Shown piece after piece: positions 16,610-26,666 of a DNA stretch of 64,000 bases. Position 1 is the first letter of the stretch. Every line of letters starts with the position of its first letter. The notes beneath the pieces are model-generated. The model searched no databases, had not been told where the DNA came from, and saw only the letters and a program-made list of their open reading frames with translations. A program made the translations under genes and the position numbers. The stretch covers positions 209,893-273,892 of the forward strand of contig JAFSBT010000008.1 in the NCBI GenBank assembly GCA_017437145.1, read 5' to 3'. The stretch is from Clostridia bacterium (lineage in GTDB: Bacteria; Bacillota; Clostridia; TANB77; CAG-508).

Positions 16610-17932
16610 TTAAATATCAAATGATAATTCAAAATCTGTCCCTTCATTTAATTGCATTATAAATGTTTTTTGAATTGTTGAAGGATTATTGTCATCTAAA
16701 TTTGTTATTATTATTTTATAAGTATATAATCCTGATTTTTCTTCAAATTCTTCATATTCAATCTCTAAATCACTGTAGCAAATTCCTCTAATATATGCTT
16801 CAAAACTTTCTAATGAAGCAAAGTTATTATTTTTAAACCCTTCTGATAAACAATTGTATGCATAATTATAATCATTATTTTCAATAGCATCAAAGAATTT
16901 TTGTAAATTTAATGCCATTCTACCTTGTGCATTAGCTGAATTATATTTCTCTATAAATTGCGGTGTGTCTATTGTATACGTATCTAAAATAACTGAATAG
17001 TCCATTACTTCTTTTTCGTTAAAAATATAGTAATTACCTTTCTTATCTATAATAATATATTGGGTATATTCATCTTGTTCTACAATTTGATATTTATCTA
17101 CCATTGCAGTTTTTATATTTTGTAAATTTTGCTCTACATATTCTTTATATTTTGCTAAACTACCAAATCTTGTATCCCTATACTCTTCATCTAATAAATT
17201 GTACATTATTTTTGGTGAGCCTAATGTAATTTTTTTGTATAGTGATAAATATTCTCTTACAACATCTTCGTTGGTCATTGTTGGATATGTGAAAATATTA
17301 TTTTCCTTTTTAGTTATTGTTTCTTCAAGTTTGTTTACTGTAATTTCGTCAATATTTCTGTACTCTTCATCTAATGGTTCAATTGAAAATGTTAAGTTTT
17401 TCTCATCAATATTTACTACTACATATTGCTCATCTATAATGCTGTAATCAATCATATCTTGTATAATAAAATGTACAGCATATGTTTTTAGTTTTGAATT
17501 TTGTAAATTTTTCATATCTAATACAGAAAATAGCATACTTTTTTCTAATGTATTTATATTACTATATATATTGTTTATAGTAATATTATTTTCTTTTATA
17601 TACTTATTACTTAGTAAATTATATATGTTTTCTTTTTTTTCTGATTCACCAACTACACAAGCATATTCCCCTTCTTCATTATATCCATAATATTTACTAT
17701 TTTTTATATTTAAAGTATTAACATATTCTCTTATACATGTGTTTACTGTAAAATAGTCTGAACGTTCTAATAAAACTTCTGCCACTTCTTCTTCAATTTC
17801 TACTTCTATATTCTCTGGAGTTTCAGAATCTGTAATTTCACTTTCTTCTTTTTTATTTACAAAAAGAAGACTTACTAAAACTACAATTGTTAATATAATT
17901 AGCAGTATTATTATTAATTTTAATTTTTTCAT
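16610..17932 (-). CDS. Bitopic membrane protein, VirB8/TcpC-like position in the T4SS operon
   Basis: About 440 residues. A basic start and one membrane segment (about residues 8-28) are followed by an acidic linker and a large external part. Two regions (roughly 225-300 and 335-440) look like NTF2-like folds: helix-rich starts such as AMALNLQKFFDAIENNDY followed by beta strands. This architecture (anchor plus NTF2-like domains) is that of VirB8/TcpC-class scaffolds. I chose ATG 17932 over the in-frame GTG at 17944 because the SD GGAG is 11 bases from the ATG and would overlap the GTG. The paralogue-like gene at 20890 has a similar layout. Confidence 0.65.
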   Translation of the reverse strand: MKKLKLIIILLIILTIVVLVSLLFVNKKEESEITDSETPENIEVEIEEEVAEVLLERSDYFTVNTCIREYVNTLNIKNSKYYGYNEEGEYACVVGESEKKENIYNLLSNKYIKENNITINNIYSNINTLEKSMLFSVLDMKNLQNSKLKTYAVHFIIQDMIDYSIIDEQYVVVNIDEKNLTFSIEPLDEEYRNIDEITVNKLEETITKKENNIFTYPTMTNEDVVREYLSLYKKITLGSPKIMYNLLDEEYRDTRFGSLAKYKEYVEQNLQNIKTAMVDKYQIVEQDEYTQYIIIDKKGNYYIFNEKEVMDYSVILDTYTIDTPQFIEKYNSANAQGRMALNLQKFFDAIENNDYNYAYNCLSEGFKNNNFASLESFEAYIRGICYSDLEIEYEEFEEKSGLYTYKIIITNLDDNNPSTIQKTFIMQLNEGTDFELSFDI

Positions 17933-17979
17933 TAGTTCTACCACTCCATTTCAAATTTTTAGGTATTCCTATTTATATT

Positions 17980-18104
17980 AATGAATAATGAATAGTTAAT
18001 AATTAATAATTTTTGTTAGAATTTGCTGTAGTACAGCAAATTCTTTCCTTTATTCTTCATTATTCACTCTTCACTGAGCAAAGCGTTTTGTTCGCGCCTA
18101 CATT
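17980..18104. repeat. Family E hairpin repeat
   Basis: Left arm AATGAATAATGAATAGTTAA..., core GAATTTGCTG/CAGCAAATTC, right arm TTATTCTTCATTATTCACTC..., then AAGCG and a degenerate CGCCTACA. Inserted between two T4SS genes. Confidence 0.75.
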
Positions 18105-20789
18105 TTATTTTTCTCTTACAAAATATAGATAGTTAACAAAACCTTTTTTACTGTTTTCAAATTCATCAATATCATACCAATCACATCTTGAACTACTTGC
18201 TGGATCAGCTACATATATTTTTTCTTGTCCATTTTCATTTTTATATCCAATTATTGAAACCCAGTGTATTTTTTTTGTCCAACTTGTTCCAGATTCTCCT
18301 ATAAATCCTGAATTTCCTTTAAGATGTATTAATGCATATCCACCACTTCTTAATTGTGCACTTAATGCTGAAACATGATTATTTGTATTTTGACGACTGC
18401 TTGTTAGTCCATATTGATTAAAATATTTTTCACCATTAGATCCATAAGGTATTCCGCCGCTATATGAGTTTATTTCAGAAATTAACTGGTCTATTGTTTT
18501 TCCTGTATAAGCACTTACTATACACATACTAGCCGCTCTGTTACATTTATCACTCCATCCCGGTACTTTATTTTGATTAACCATTTTAAATGTTTTTCCT
18601 GTTATTCCTGAAGTAAATACTGTAGTAAAGCTTTCACCTGTTGTTTCTGTTGTTCCTCCAAATGTTTTACCATGATATTTAGAATATATTTCTTCAGCTT
18701 TTTTTATTCTTCTGTCCATATGTGCTTCATTTATATCTGGTCTTTCCCATGTTACACAAAATGCAATAGCTGCTTCCTCAACAGTAGTAGCTTTATGCCA
18801 TGAATCAGCTGGATAAACTTTCCCGTTATATGAATATGGAGATTCTGAAAATTCTATTTGAGCTCCTACCTCAGTTACAGGTTGTCCTACACCTTTAATT
18901 TCAGATATTAATAATTCAATTTGTATATTTTCATCTGTCCAGCTAACTTCTTTACGATCAGCATATAATTCTAATTTATCTCTTCTCTCTCCACTCCACT
19001 GGGCTATTCCTCTTCCTTCTCCTGTGCTTGTTTCTATAGCATTAGGATTTAATTCTGATTCTGCACTAAGATTTCCTATTACACCTGCAACCTGCTCATC
19101 TGAATATCCATGACCTTTTAATGCGAACCAAATCTTCGCTTCTAAAGAATCTCCCACAAAACTTCCATCTATTGAATAGAATTCTCCTTCTTGGAAAACG
19201 CTTAATAAACTTGCTAAATCCTCATCTGTTACACCATAGTCATTTCCTGTATATTTATATAACATGTACCTCATTAATGTTTCAATTTTTTGTGTTCTTT
19301 CATTTAAAGATAAATAGTAAAAAAATGTATCTGCAGACTCATATTCATTTATAATATAACGAATTGGTATTTTATATGATTTATCTTCAGGACTTTTATA
19401 TTTTACTTCTTTACCTCCATCATCTTCTGTTACATAGTCATTTATTCCCTCTGTATATTCTGATGAATATGGTGAAACATATTTACCATCTTTGTTTCTC
19501 CATAATCCTAAAAATCCATTTACATTTATTTCTTCATTTGAACTTCCAATTATCCATTCAGTAGTATTAGTGTTTCCTGTATATTTTAATTTTTGATTAA
19601 TTTTATTAACGGCTTTACCTTCTTTATAATAGTCGGTTCCACTTTGTTTAGTTGTAACAATTTCTTCCCCTAATTCTTCTTCTATTTCTGTTGATTCATC
19701 CATTGGATCATGTGCTGTTGTATTTTGAGTGTAAGTTGTATCCTTTTTATATGCCCAAGTATCTACTTTAGTTACTTTTACATCTATTGTTGTCATTGTA
19801 TTAACTGTTGTTGAACTTTCAACTTTATTTTCAGTTGTTTTTGTTTCACTTGCCCATTCTGCATTTGTTAATTCTTCTTTAGTTGCATAATTGGTCGTTT
19901 TTCTTACAACTGTTTCTTCTGTCCATTCATAACTTTCAGTAATTGTTTCTGTTGTTGTTATATCTTTTATATCTAAAACAATTTCACCCTTTAATGCTAA
20001 ATCTGCAACAGCTGATACATATTCTGGATTATTAGTTATTTGCATAAGTACAAATAAAAATTCATATGGAATAGTATATTGTGAAACTAACATTTGATAG
20101 TTTATTGGTGTCGTTGTAACATTATATGTAGTAGTTGTTGCTCCTGTTGTGTCTGTAACAGTTGTTTGATTTGATACTGCCACATACAGATTCCATGATT
20201 CATCTACTGTAAAAAGATTATTTAATTCATTTACATCACTTTCATTTTGATTGCTATTTGCATTAGACACTTTACTTTCAAAATCAGTATAATTAACATA
20301 TGTTAAAGGAGTACCATTTCTGTGTATTTTTATAATTCCTCGTATGTCTCCTGTTCCCGTATCTGGATAATTACTTACAATTTCAGCCTGTACCATTTTA
20401 TCTAAATAAGTTAATCCACTACCATCTTCGCAAAAATCATTTTCACCTAAATAATACGATTCTGGCGAAAATCCTTGTTCTTTTAAATCCTCTCTAATAG
20501 TTTCAGAAACTGTTTCGTCTATTTTAATTTCTCCATTTTCAATTTTGGTAGAAGATGCAATTGTTTCAGCTGATTTACCTGCTGCTTTAGCTGTGTTTCC
20601 ATTAATTGAATTACTAGCTAATATAAAAATTAAAGCTATACCTGCTAATACAAAAATTATACCATATTTTTTTAAGAATTTTATTAATTTAGCTTTGCTA
20701 AACATTGCCATTAATGCATCTTTAAAAAATTCACCTAATTTTTTTCCAGCTTCCTTTGCTTTTCCTGAAAAATTATCAAAATCACCCAT
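18105..20789 (-). CDS. T4SS cell-wall hydrolase: membrane anchor, phage-tail-type lysozyme, C39-like peptidase
   Basis: 894 residues. One membrane segment (~43-60) places the rest outside. A long Thr/Glu-rich region (~80-540) is probably a spacer. A phage-tail-type lysozyme domain follows (~550-690): AGVIGNLSAESELNP with the catalytic-type Glu, then GIAQWSGERR. The last ~170 residues form a C39-like cysteine-peptidase domain, with Cys in DKCNRAASMC, His in HWVSIIGY and Asp in VADPAS. Muramidase plus peptidase is the plan of VirB1/CwlT-type enzymes that open the wall for Gram-positive conjugation machines. The gene lies inside the operon, after the VirB8-like gene. Confidence 0.82.
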   Translation of the reverse strand: MGDFDNFSGKAKEAGKKLGEFFKDALMAMFSKAKLIKFLKKYGIIFVLAGIALIFILASNSINGNTAKAAGKSAETIASSTKIENGEIKIDETVSETIREDLKEQGFSPESYYLGENDFCEDGSGLTYLDKMVQAEIVSNYPDTGTGDIRGIIKIHRNGTPLTYVNYTDFESKVSNANSNQNESDVNELNNLFTVDESWNLYVAVSNQTTVTDTTGATTTTYNVTTTPINYQMLVSQYTIPYEFLFVLMQITNNPEYVSAVADLALKGEIVLDIKDITTTETITESYEWTEETVVRKTTNYATKEELTNAEWASETKTTENKVESSTTVNTMTTIDVKVTKVDTWAYKKDTTYTQNTTAHDPMDESTEIEEELGEEIVTTKQSGTDYYKEGKAVNKINQKLKYTGNTNTTEWIIGSSNEEINVNGFLGLWRNKDGKYVSPYSSEYTEGINDYVTEDDGGKEVKYKSPEDKSYKIPIRYIINEYESADTFFYYLSLNERTQKIETLMRYMLYKYTGNDYGVTDEDLASLLSVFQEGEFYSIDGSFVGDSLEAKIWFALKGHGYSDEQVAGVIGNLSAESELNPNAIETSTGEGRGIAQWSGERRDKLELYADRKEVSWTDENIQIELLISEIKGVGQPVTEVGAQIEFSESPYSYNGKVYPADSWHKATTVEEAAIAFCVTWERPDINEAHMDRRIKKAEEIYSKYHGKTFGGTTETTGESFTTVFTSGITGKTFKMVNQNKVPGWSDKCNRAASMCIVSAYTGKTIDQLISEINSYSGGIPYGSNGEKYFNQYGLTSSRQNTNNHVSALSAQLRSGGYALIHLKGNSGFIGESGTSWTKKIHWVSIIGYKNENGQEKIYVADPASSSRCDWYDIDEFENSKKGFVNYLYFVREK

Positions 20790-20842
20790 TATTACATCTT
20801 CACCTCCTTAAAATTATTTATCATTTAAGGTCTTTCTCTCGT

Positions 20843-20868
20843 GTATGGGCGATTAAAATCGCCCATAC
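20843..20868. repeat. Family D palindrome
   Basis: GTATGGGCGATT and AATCGCCCATAC form a 12-bp perfect inverted repeat around AA. It is in the short gap before the hydrolase gene; only one copy in the window. Confidence 0.7.
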
Positions 20869-20889
20869 ATCTTCTTTTAATAAATAATG

Positions 20890-21858
20890 TTATAAGTCAA
20901 CTATTATATGTTTTATACCTTCATAATTTTCTTTATCATTTACATACTCTTCATAATTTATAATTACACTTGTAAAATGCATATTTTTAATCACTTTTTC
21001 TGCATCATATACTTTATTAAATTTGATATCAAGTGTTCTTTTTTGTTGTGGTTTAAAAACTAATTGAACTTTACTTATTTCATGTGCATATGCACTATAT
21101 TTAACATCATTATCATCTAATAAATATATTGTTTTTACATTTTCTTTATTATCTAATAATATAATATTTTGACTTTTATTTTTTATTGAAATATTATATT
21201 TTTCATATTCCATATAAACGTCTTTATAATTTACTGTTAATTGTATATTATTTTGTGTACTAGTCCCTTTTACATTCTTTCTACATATATAGCTATTTAT
21301 ATTTAATTTTTTTTCATCATCTTCTTGGATTACTGTAATATAGTCAGTTTGCTGATTTGAATTATTAGCTTGTCCTGTTGATAAAATATCTGAAGCTATT
21401 GTTACTTTATATGTATATGTAGTTCCATCAACTGTCCAAACTTGCATATCACATATTTTCTTTTCATTAAAAATATTTTTATAATAATTTTCTATAAAAG
21501 CTTCTTCAGTTGAATATAAAACGTCTTTACAATTATTACTTAATAGCTCATATGCCTTCGCTGTTTCTCCATTATTACAATATTCTATAAATTTTTTTAT
21601 TATTTCTTCATTCAAATTTGCAGTATTATCTGAAATAATATAATCATTCATTACTGATGTTTGCTTTTTTTGTGTTTTATCTTTAGTAGCAGTAATAGTA
21701 GTACTGTTCGTACTACTATTACTAATATCTTTTGTGTTCACTTTATTTTTCGATAAATAATTTAATAATTGCAATAATCCAAATAAGAATATGAATACTA
21801 TAATACCTACCCAAATTTTTTTTCTGTTTTGATTATAAAATTGTTTTAATCTAAACAT
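20890..21858 (-). CDS. Bitopic membrane protein, VirB8-like scaffold of the T4SS
   Basis: 322 residues: basic start, one membrane segment (~14-34), Ser/Thr linker, then an NTF2-like stretch (~80-175, IKKFIEYCNNGETAKAYELL onwards) and a final ~110-residue beta-rich part. The layout matches VirB8/TcpC-type proteins, which link the channel to the wall enzymes. It follows the VirB6-like gene by 17 bases. It resembles the larger protein at 16610 in plan, not obviously in sequence. Confidence 0.65.
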   Translation of the reverse strand: MFRLKQFYNQNRKKIWVGIIVFIFLFGLLQLLNYLSKNKVNTKDISNSSTNSTTITATKDKTQKKQTSVMNDYIISDNTANLNEEIIKKFIEYCNNGETAKAYELLSNNCKDVLYSTEEAFIENYYKNIFNEKKICDMQVWTVDGTTYTYKVTIASDILSTGQANNSNQQTDYITVIQEDDEKKLNINSYICRKNVKGTSTQNNIQLTVNYKDVYMEYEKYNISIKNKSQNIILLDNKENVKTIYLLDDNDVKYSAYAHEISKVQLVFKPQQKRTLDIKFNKVYDAEKVIKNMHFTSVIINYEEYVNDKENYEGIKHIIVDL

Positions 21859-21875
21859 CTATCTACTCCTATTTT

Positions 21876-24683
21876 CTATAACAATTTTTCAAAATTATCA
21901 ACGTATTTTTTAGTTGCATTTTGCGCATTTTTATTGATTTTTTGTTTAATTTTACTGTCTTTCACATCATTTCCAGCTTCTTTTTCTTTTTTAGTATATG
22001 CATCTGTAAATTTTCTTAGCATAGCCTTTCTTAACTCAGCTTTATCAGCATCAGACATCATTCCACCTGTTGGCTTTTCTGCCTTATATTTAGCTGCGCC
22101 AACAAGTAAACTTTTAGCCTCGGCTTCTGATAAGGCTCCTGATTTATTTAAATCTCTTGCTTTATCAATCATTTTATAATCATTTACACCTGTATCTGCT
22201 GAATATTCTGCAATTTCTCGTGCATTTTCTTTTCTTTCTTTTTTACTTGCTTCTGCATAATTTTTGTCCAAATATCTTTCCATTTTTTCTGATTTTATTT
22301 TGCTTTCAATATCTGTATCCCTATTTGCATTATCTGCCCCCAACCTTTGTGATCTATAATTACTATATAAATCGCTTCCAAAATTATGTCCGGCTTGTAT
22401 TGTTCCTCCCAATACTCTTTCAGATAAATTGTAAGATGCATTTCCTAATGCATATCCTGCAGAGCCTCCTAATGCTGCTTTTGCTAATATCTCTTTTGGA
22501 GATTCTCCTGCTGCTAATGAACTAATTCCTACAACAGATGCTCCTACTCCTCCTAATGTTGCTGCTGCTGTAAATCTTAGGGCTTTTTTCACTCCGTTTT
22601 CGTACATTGCTGGATTCTTTAATCTCTTCCATCCAGTTTTTAAAGCAGCCTTTGCAAATGATTTAACCCTTCCTTGTTTATACTGATCTGAAAGCTTTTT
22701 CTTATCTTTCGTTTTAGTTGGTTCTTTAGGTTTATCTTTTTCTCTATCTGCTTCTAATTGTTTCTTGAATTCGTCAATTGCCTTTTGATTAACCTTTCTC
22801 TCTTCTTCATTCTTCGCCCATGCTTTATCTCTTTCTTCATCTGGTTCTGGGTTTTCTATTGAATCATTATATAAGCGGTTATCTTCATTTTCTAATCTTT
22901 GCTTTTCATCAAGCAATCTATCTCTTTCTGCTTTTTGTTCATCATTTAAGTCTCCCCATTCATCAGAGCCATTATCATCTCCTGAATCATTATCTCTTGA
23001 GTCATCATCTCCACCTTCTAAGAATCCATCAGTTGAATTTGTTCTGCCTTTATATAATCCATCATCATTATTTCCATCTGAATCTTTACCACCAATTTTA
23101 CTTTTTTCTTTACTTGATGATCCTGATCCTAAAGTTTTTGCTTTTCCAGCAAGTTTAGAAACTGCTGATGCTACCATTGAACCTGCAGCTGCACCAGAAA
23201 ATGCACTTGCTGTTTCTGACTTGTTGAAATTGAACATTTTTCTTAATAATTTTTCAGCTGGCATTAAAAATCCTAATACTACACAAACATAAATAGGATT
23301 TGTTTCAGCAAAATCAAAAGCCGTTGTTATAAATACTGTATATAGTAATATATGAAAAGGTTGTATAAGTAAATTATACATATATTCTTTTAACCATACA
23401 CTAAATCCTTGTGCACTTCCATCATTTATTTTATCAATTGGGTAAGTTAGCGCTATTAATGGTGCTATTAGTGTTAAGAAAGCTAAATAAATTACTCTTT
23501 TCAAATAATAAAATAAGAAATATATTGTAAAGAATATCATTGCCAAATAGATTATAGTATAAGACATTTTCTGTCTTAATGTTTGATCCATATCTATATT
23601 ATCCGAATCATCTGTAGTAGTTGCTTTGGTTTCATCATAAACTGATAAAAATTGAGATTCCATTCTTGCAGCACCTAATAAGTTAACAGGCCATCTAAGA
23701 ATTCCATCTTTTAACAGCTCTGGAGCTTGCTCCTTTATTGCTTCAATAGAATCTTTGTCATCTATAACATACCACCTTAGCTCTGGTTCATTTGAAGAAG
23801 ATACAGCTACAGTTATTTTTTCTACAAGTGTTATTGCAAATACCATTATATAATGTAAAACCATAACTAAACATATTGCAACAAGCCAATCCGTAATCAT
23901 AGCTTTATATTTCGCTTTTTCAGTTGTAGAACTTGATATAATTATTCTTATTCCTACATAAACTAACACTGATAACAATCCAACTAAGGCTAAATTTCTA
24001 ATTGCATAATACCACTTAGTAATTGTATCTCTTAATATAGCTGCCGTAGATATTGTTGTTATTTCGTCTGCAGAAACCTTTCCATTTCCATCAAGATCTG
24101 AGTAATATACTTCGCTTTCTTCTCCTGTTTCTGGATCTTTATACATTCCTTTAGAAGAAGCACTTGGATTAAAGAAATTTACATCTGTTAATCCCAAATA
24201 ATTTGAGAAAATATGTTTCGGTGAAATTATAATAACCGGTAAATATAAATTGGCGGGGACTTTTCCTGCCGTAACTTCTAACATCTCATCTTCAGAAGCT
24301 GATATAAAACTTATACCTGCTCCTATTGCCGCTCCTCCAGCAATTACCCAAGCAACTGCTGCTGCGCCTCCTGTTAAAACGGTTGAAGCAACAACTCCTG
24401 CAATTGCAGCTATACCTACCAGAATTCCTCCAACTACATTTTTCCAATTGGTACTCCTATCAATTTTTATAAATGAATTCTCTAATCCATATACCACCCT
24501 TTGTACTATCCATATTGCACCGTCTCCCACACGTAGTAATATATTAAAAAATATATTGCCTAAGTCATCATGCAAAGCTGCCTGTGAATAAGTAGGTGCT
24601 AATGAAAAATTTATTAGTAGAACTAACACTATACAAATTATTATCTTTTGCATAAAATTCTTTTTTGTGAAAAACAATTTCAT
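21876..24683 (-). CDS. VirB6/TrbL-like polytopic channel protein
   Basis: 935 residues. Signal peptide (~1-35), Ala/Gly-rich hydrophobic helices (85-128), further membrane segments at ~230-250, 265-288, 375-400, 395-415 and 440-480, then a long charged cytoplasmic tail (~510-935) with coiled-coil-like and Ala/Gly-rich parts. Residues ~232-275 (membrane helix, then TTEKAKYKAMITDWLVAI) repeat the pattern of the small pilins of this operon. Residues 196-207 (DLDGNGKVSADE) form an EF-hand-like calcium loop in the external loop. By position and topology it is the inner-membrane channel of the T4SS. Confidence 0.72.
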   Translation of the reverse strand: MKLFFTKKNFMQKIIICIVLVLLINFSLAPTYSQAALHDDLGNIFFNILLRVGDGAIWIVQRVVYGLENSFIKIDRSTNWKNVVGGILVGIAAIAGVVASTVLTGGAAAVAWVIAGGAAIGAGISFISASEDEMLEVTAGKVPANLYLPVIIISPKHIFSNYLGLTDVNFFNPSASSKGMYKDPETGEESEVYYSDLDGNGKVSADEITTISTAAILRDTITKWYYAIRNLALVGLLSVLVYVGIRIIISSSTTEKAKYKAMITDWLVAICLVMVLHYIMVFAITLVEKITVAVSSSNEPELRWYVIDDKDSIEAIKEQAPELLKDGILRWPVNLLGAARMESQFLSVYDETKATTTDDSDNIDMDQTLRQKMSYTIIYLAMIFFTIYFLFYYLKRVIYLAFLTLIAPLIALTYPIDKINDGSAQGFSVWLKEYMYNLLIQPFHILLYTVFITTAFDFAETNPIYVCVVLGFLMPAEKLLRKMFNFNKSETASAFSGAAAGSMVASAVSKLAGKAKTLGSGSSSKEKSKIGGKDSDGNNDDGLYKGRTNSTDGFLEGGDDDSRDNDSGDDNGSDEWGDLNDEQKAERDRLLDEKQRLENEDNRLYNDSIENPEPDEERDKAWAKNEEERKVNQKAIDEFKKQLEADREKDKPKEPTKTKDKKKLSDQYKQGRVKSFAKAALKTGWKRLKNPAMYENGVKKALRFTAAATLGGVGASVVGISSLAAGESPKEILAKAALGGSAGYALGNASYNLSERVLGGTIQAGHNFGSDLYSNYRSQRLGADNANRDTDIESKIKSEKMERYLDKNYAEASKKERKENAREIAEYSADTGVNDYKMIDKARDLNKSGALSEAEAKSLLVGAAKYKAEKPTGGMMSDADKAELRKAMLRKFTDAYTKKEKEAGNDVKDSKIKQKINKNAQNATKKYVDNFEKLL

Positions 24684-24713
24684 ATTATCCTCCTAAATAT
24701 TTAGTCCTTTGTT

Positions 24714-26666
24714 TTACTGTTTCATTTGTGCTAATTTATTTAAATTCGTTTCCACAAATTCAAATTCTTTTTTTGTAGGTTTTATCTGTAAAATTGCTGT
24801 ATCAGAACCAACTTTAAGTAATCCTTCTCCTTTTAAACAAGTTACTAAAAATCCTGCTTCTCCTTCACTTAATTTGAAAACTTCTTTTAAATAACTTATT
24901 TCTGATTTATCCTGTGCTAAAAATAGTTTTGTATCTGATGATGTTAATACTGCTTGTGCTTCTGGTTTTTCGTAAAAATCTTGAAATCTTTGTGAAACTA
25001 TTGCTAAAGATACATTTCTTTTTCTGGCACGTCTCGCCATTGTGTTTAAAAAGTCTACTGCTTCAGGATATGGTAAAAGCATCCATGCTTCGTCTACTAA
25101 AACCCTTTTCTTTGTTGCTTTTGACCTATCTTCACTGTTTTTCTTAACATATTTTTCCCAAATCCATGAAAGTAGTATTTGTTGCGCTAATGGTCTTGCA
25201 AACCTTTCTTCTAATCCTGAAATATCTAAATTTATAAATGGCGCGCCTTCTAATAAATCAAATGTACTTTGTCCATCAAAGTATGCCATTTGTCCATTAA
25301 ATTCTCTTATGTATTGTTTCATAACTTTTACTAAGTAACTATAATGGAATCTATAATCTGCATTATCGTTTTCTTGTGCTTTATTTACAATTCTTTTATA
25401 CCATGAACCAATTGTAGGCATTTCTTTTTTATTTTTTGCTAAAGAATCTCCATTAAAATTACTATCTAATTCATATAAACTTGCTGGATCAGATGTAATT
25501 CCAACTCTTTTATATTCTTCTGCAACTGCCTCTGATATTATTTGTTTTGTAAGCTCATTAACTTCTGTACTTCTTGTACTTCCTCTAGCCATTGTAAGTA
25601 TTGCTTGAGTAACGTCTTCAACTTTGTTTTCTACATTAAGTACCGCTCTTTCTCTTCCTGTAATTTCATCTCTAACCTTTTCAACTTCTATATCAAAAAG
25701 GTTAATTATTGTACTAGAGTTTGGACTTATAATTACATTTATTCCACCTAATGCGTCTGCAACTGGCTTGTACTCACCTTCTGCATCAAGAGCTAAACTC
25801 TCAATTCCCATTAAAACTGAAGACCTAGATATTAAAGTTTTCATTGTAACAGATTTACCTGCTCCAGATTTAGCAAAAACAACCATATTATAATTTGTTA
25901 ATGAATTATGAAAATTATCAAATAATATAGGTGTTCCTGTTTGTTTGTTAAATCCTAATGGAATTCCTGTAAGGTGTCCTACTTCTGAAGTAGTAAATGG
26001 AAATACTGTTCCCATTGACCTACGGTCAAAAGTATGAACTTTTTTAACTTTATCATCCATTAAAGGTAAATTGCTTTGAAAAGCTTCTTCTTGCATTCCC
26101 CAAGCTGATTTTATATTAACTAATGATTTAGACATTTCTGTTGCAAGTAATTTTGTTAATCTATCTAAATCTTTTAGGTTATATGTAAATAATGTCGAAA
26201 TAATTGAAGCTTCAAATAATTTGTTAAATCCTGATGCTATCTCATCTCTTAATTCTTCTGCTTCTATTCTTTTTTGAGCCAATAAGCTTTCTCTGTTTAT
26301 ATTTCCTCTGTCTGCAGCAACAATTCTTTCTGTTTCAAGTTCATTTATTACTTTATTTAATTGATTTTGAGATGTTGATTCTTGTATAGGTTTTATATAT
26401 ATTGATGTATTTATATCACCAAATTCATACATATCTCTAAGTAAATATGGGAATGTTGCCATTCTTGGTAGATTTGATACGAAAAAGCTTCTAGCAAATC
26501 TTGTTGTATTAGAAATTATTTCTAAATGATCTATATTTGATGCATCTATTCCAGATGGTGCAATTAACTGTTTTATTGTTTTCTTTTTTAATAATTCATA
26601 TTTTTCTTCTGGCGAATTAACTTTGAGCAATTCTTCTTGTTCTCTTGATTTTTTCTTTGCTGCCAT
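24714..26666 (-). CDS. VirB4-like T4SS ATPase, C-terminal ATPase part
   Basis: 650 residues. Walker A is FAKSGAGKSVTMKTLI (~264-275), Walker B is KRVLVDEAWMLL, followed by RRARKRN and VSQRFQDF, all typical of VirB4/TraC/TcpF. VirB4 powers pilin handling and substrate transfer at the inner face of the membrane. The N-terminal domain that usually precedes it is encoded by the upstream gene, with a 50-base overlap. SD AAAGGAGGAAT directly before the ATG shows that this is a real start. No separate VirD4-type ATPase is present in the window. Confidence 0.9.
   Translation of the reverse strand: MAAKKKSREQEELLKVNSPEEKYELLKKKTIKQLIAPSGIDASNIDHLEIISNTTRFARSFFVSNLPRMATFPYLLRDMYEFGDINTSIYIKPIQESTSQNQLNKVINELETERIVAADRGNINRESLLAQKRIEAEELRDEIASGFNKLFEASIISTLFTYNLKDLDRLTKLLATEMSKSLVNIKSAWGMQEEAFQSNLPLMDDKVKKVHTFDRRSMGTVFPFTTSEVGHLTGIPLGFNKQTGTPILFDNFHNSLTNYNMVVFAKSGAGKSVTMKTLISRSSVLMGIESLALDAEGEYKPVADALGGINVIISPNSSTIINLFDIEVEKVRDEITGRERAVLNVENKVEDVTQAILTMARGSTRSTEVNELTKQIISEAVAEEYKRVGITSDPASLYELDSNFNGDSLAKNKKEMPTIGSWYKRIVNKAQENDNADYRFHYSYLVKVMKQYIREFNGQMAYFDGQSTFDLLEGAPFINLDISGLEERFARPLAQQILLSWIWEKYVKKNSEDRSKATKKRVLVDEAWMLLPYPEAVDFLNTMARRARKRNVSLAIVSQRFQDFYEKPEAQAVLTSSDTKLFLAQDKSEISYLKEVFKLSEGEAGFLVTCLKGEGLLKVGSDTAILQIKPTKKEFEFVETNLNKLAQMKQ

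Noticed and set aside
22157..23158. Long plus-strand ORFs rich in Leu, His and Tyr opposite T4SS genes (also opposite rpoB and rpoC)
   Set aside because: Typical shadow frames of AT-rich minus-strand genes, with no SD and biased composition.
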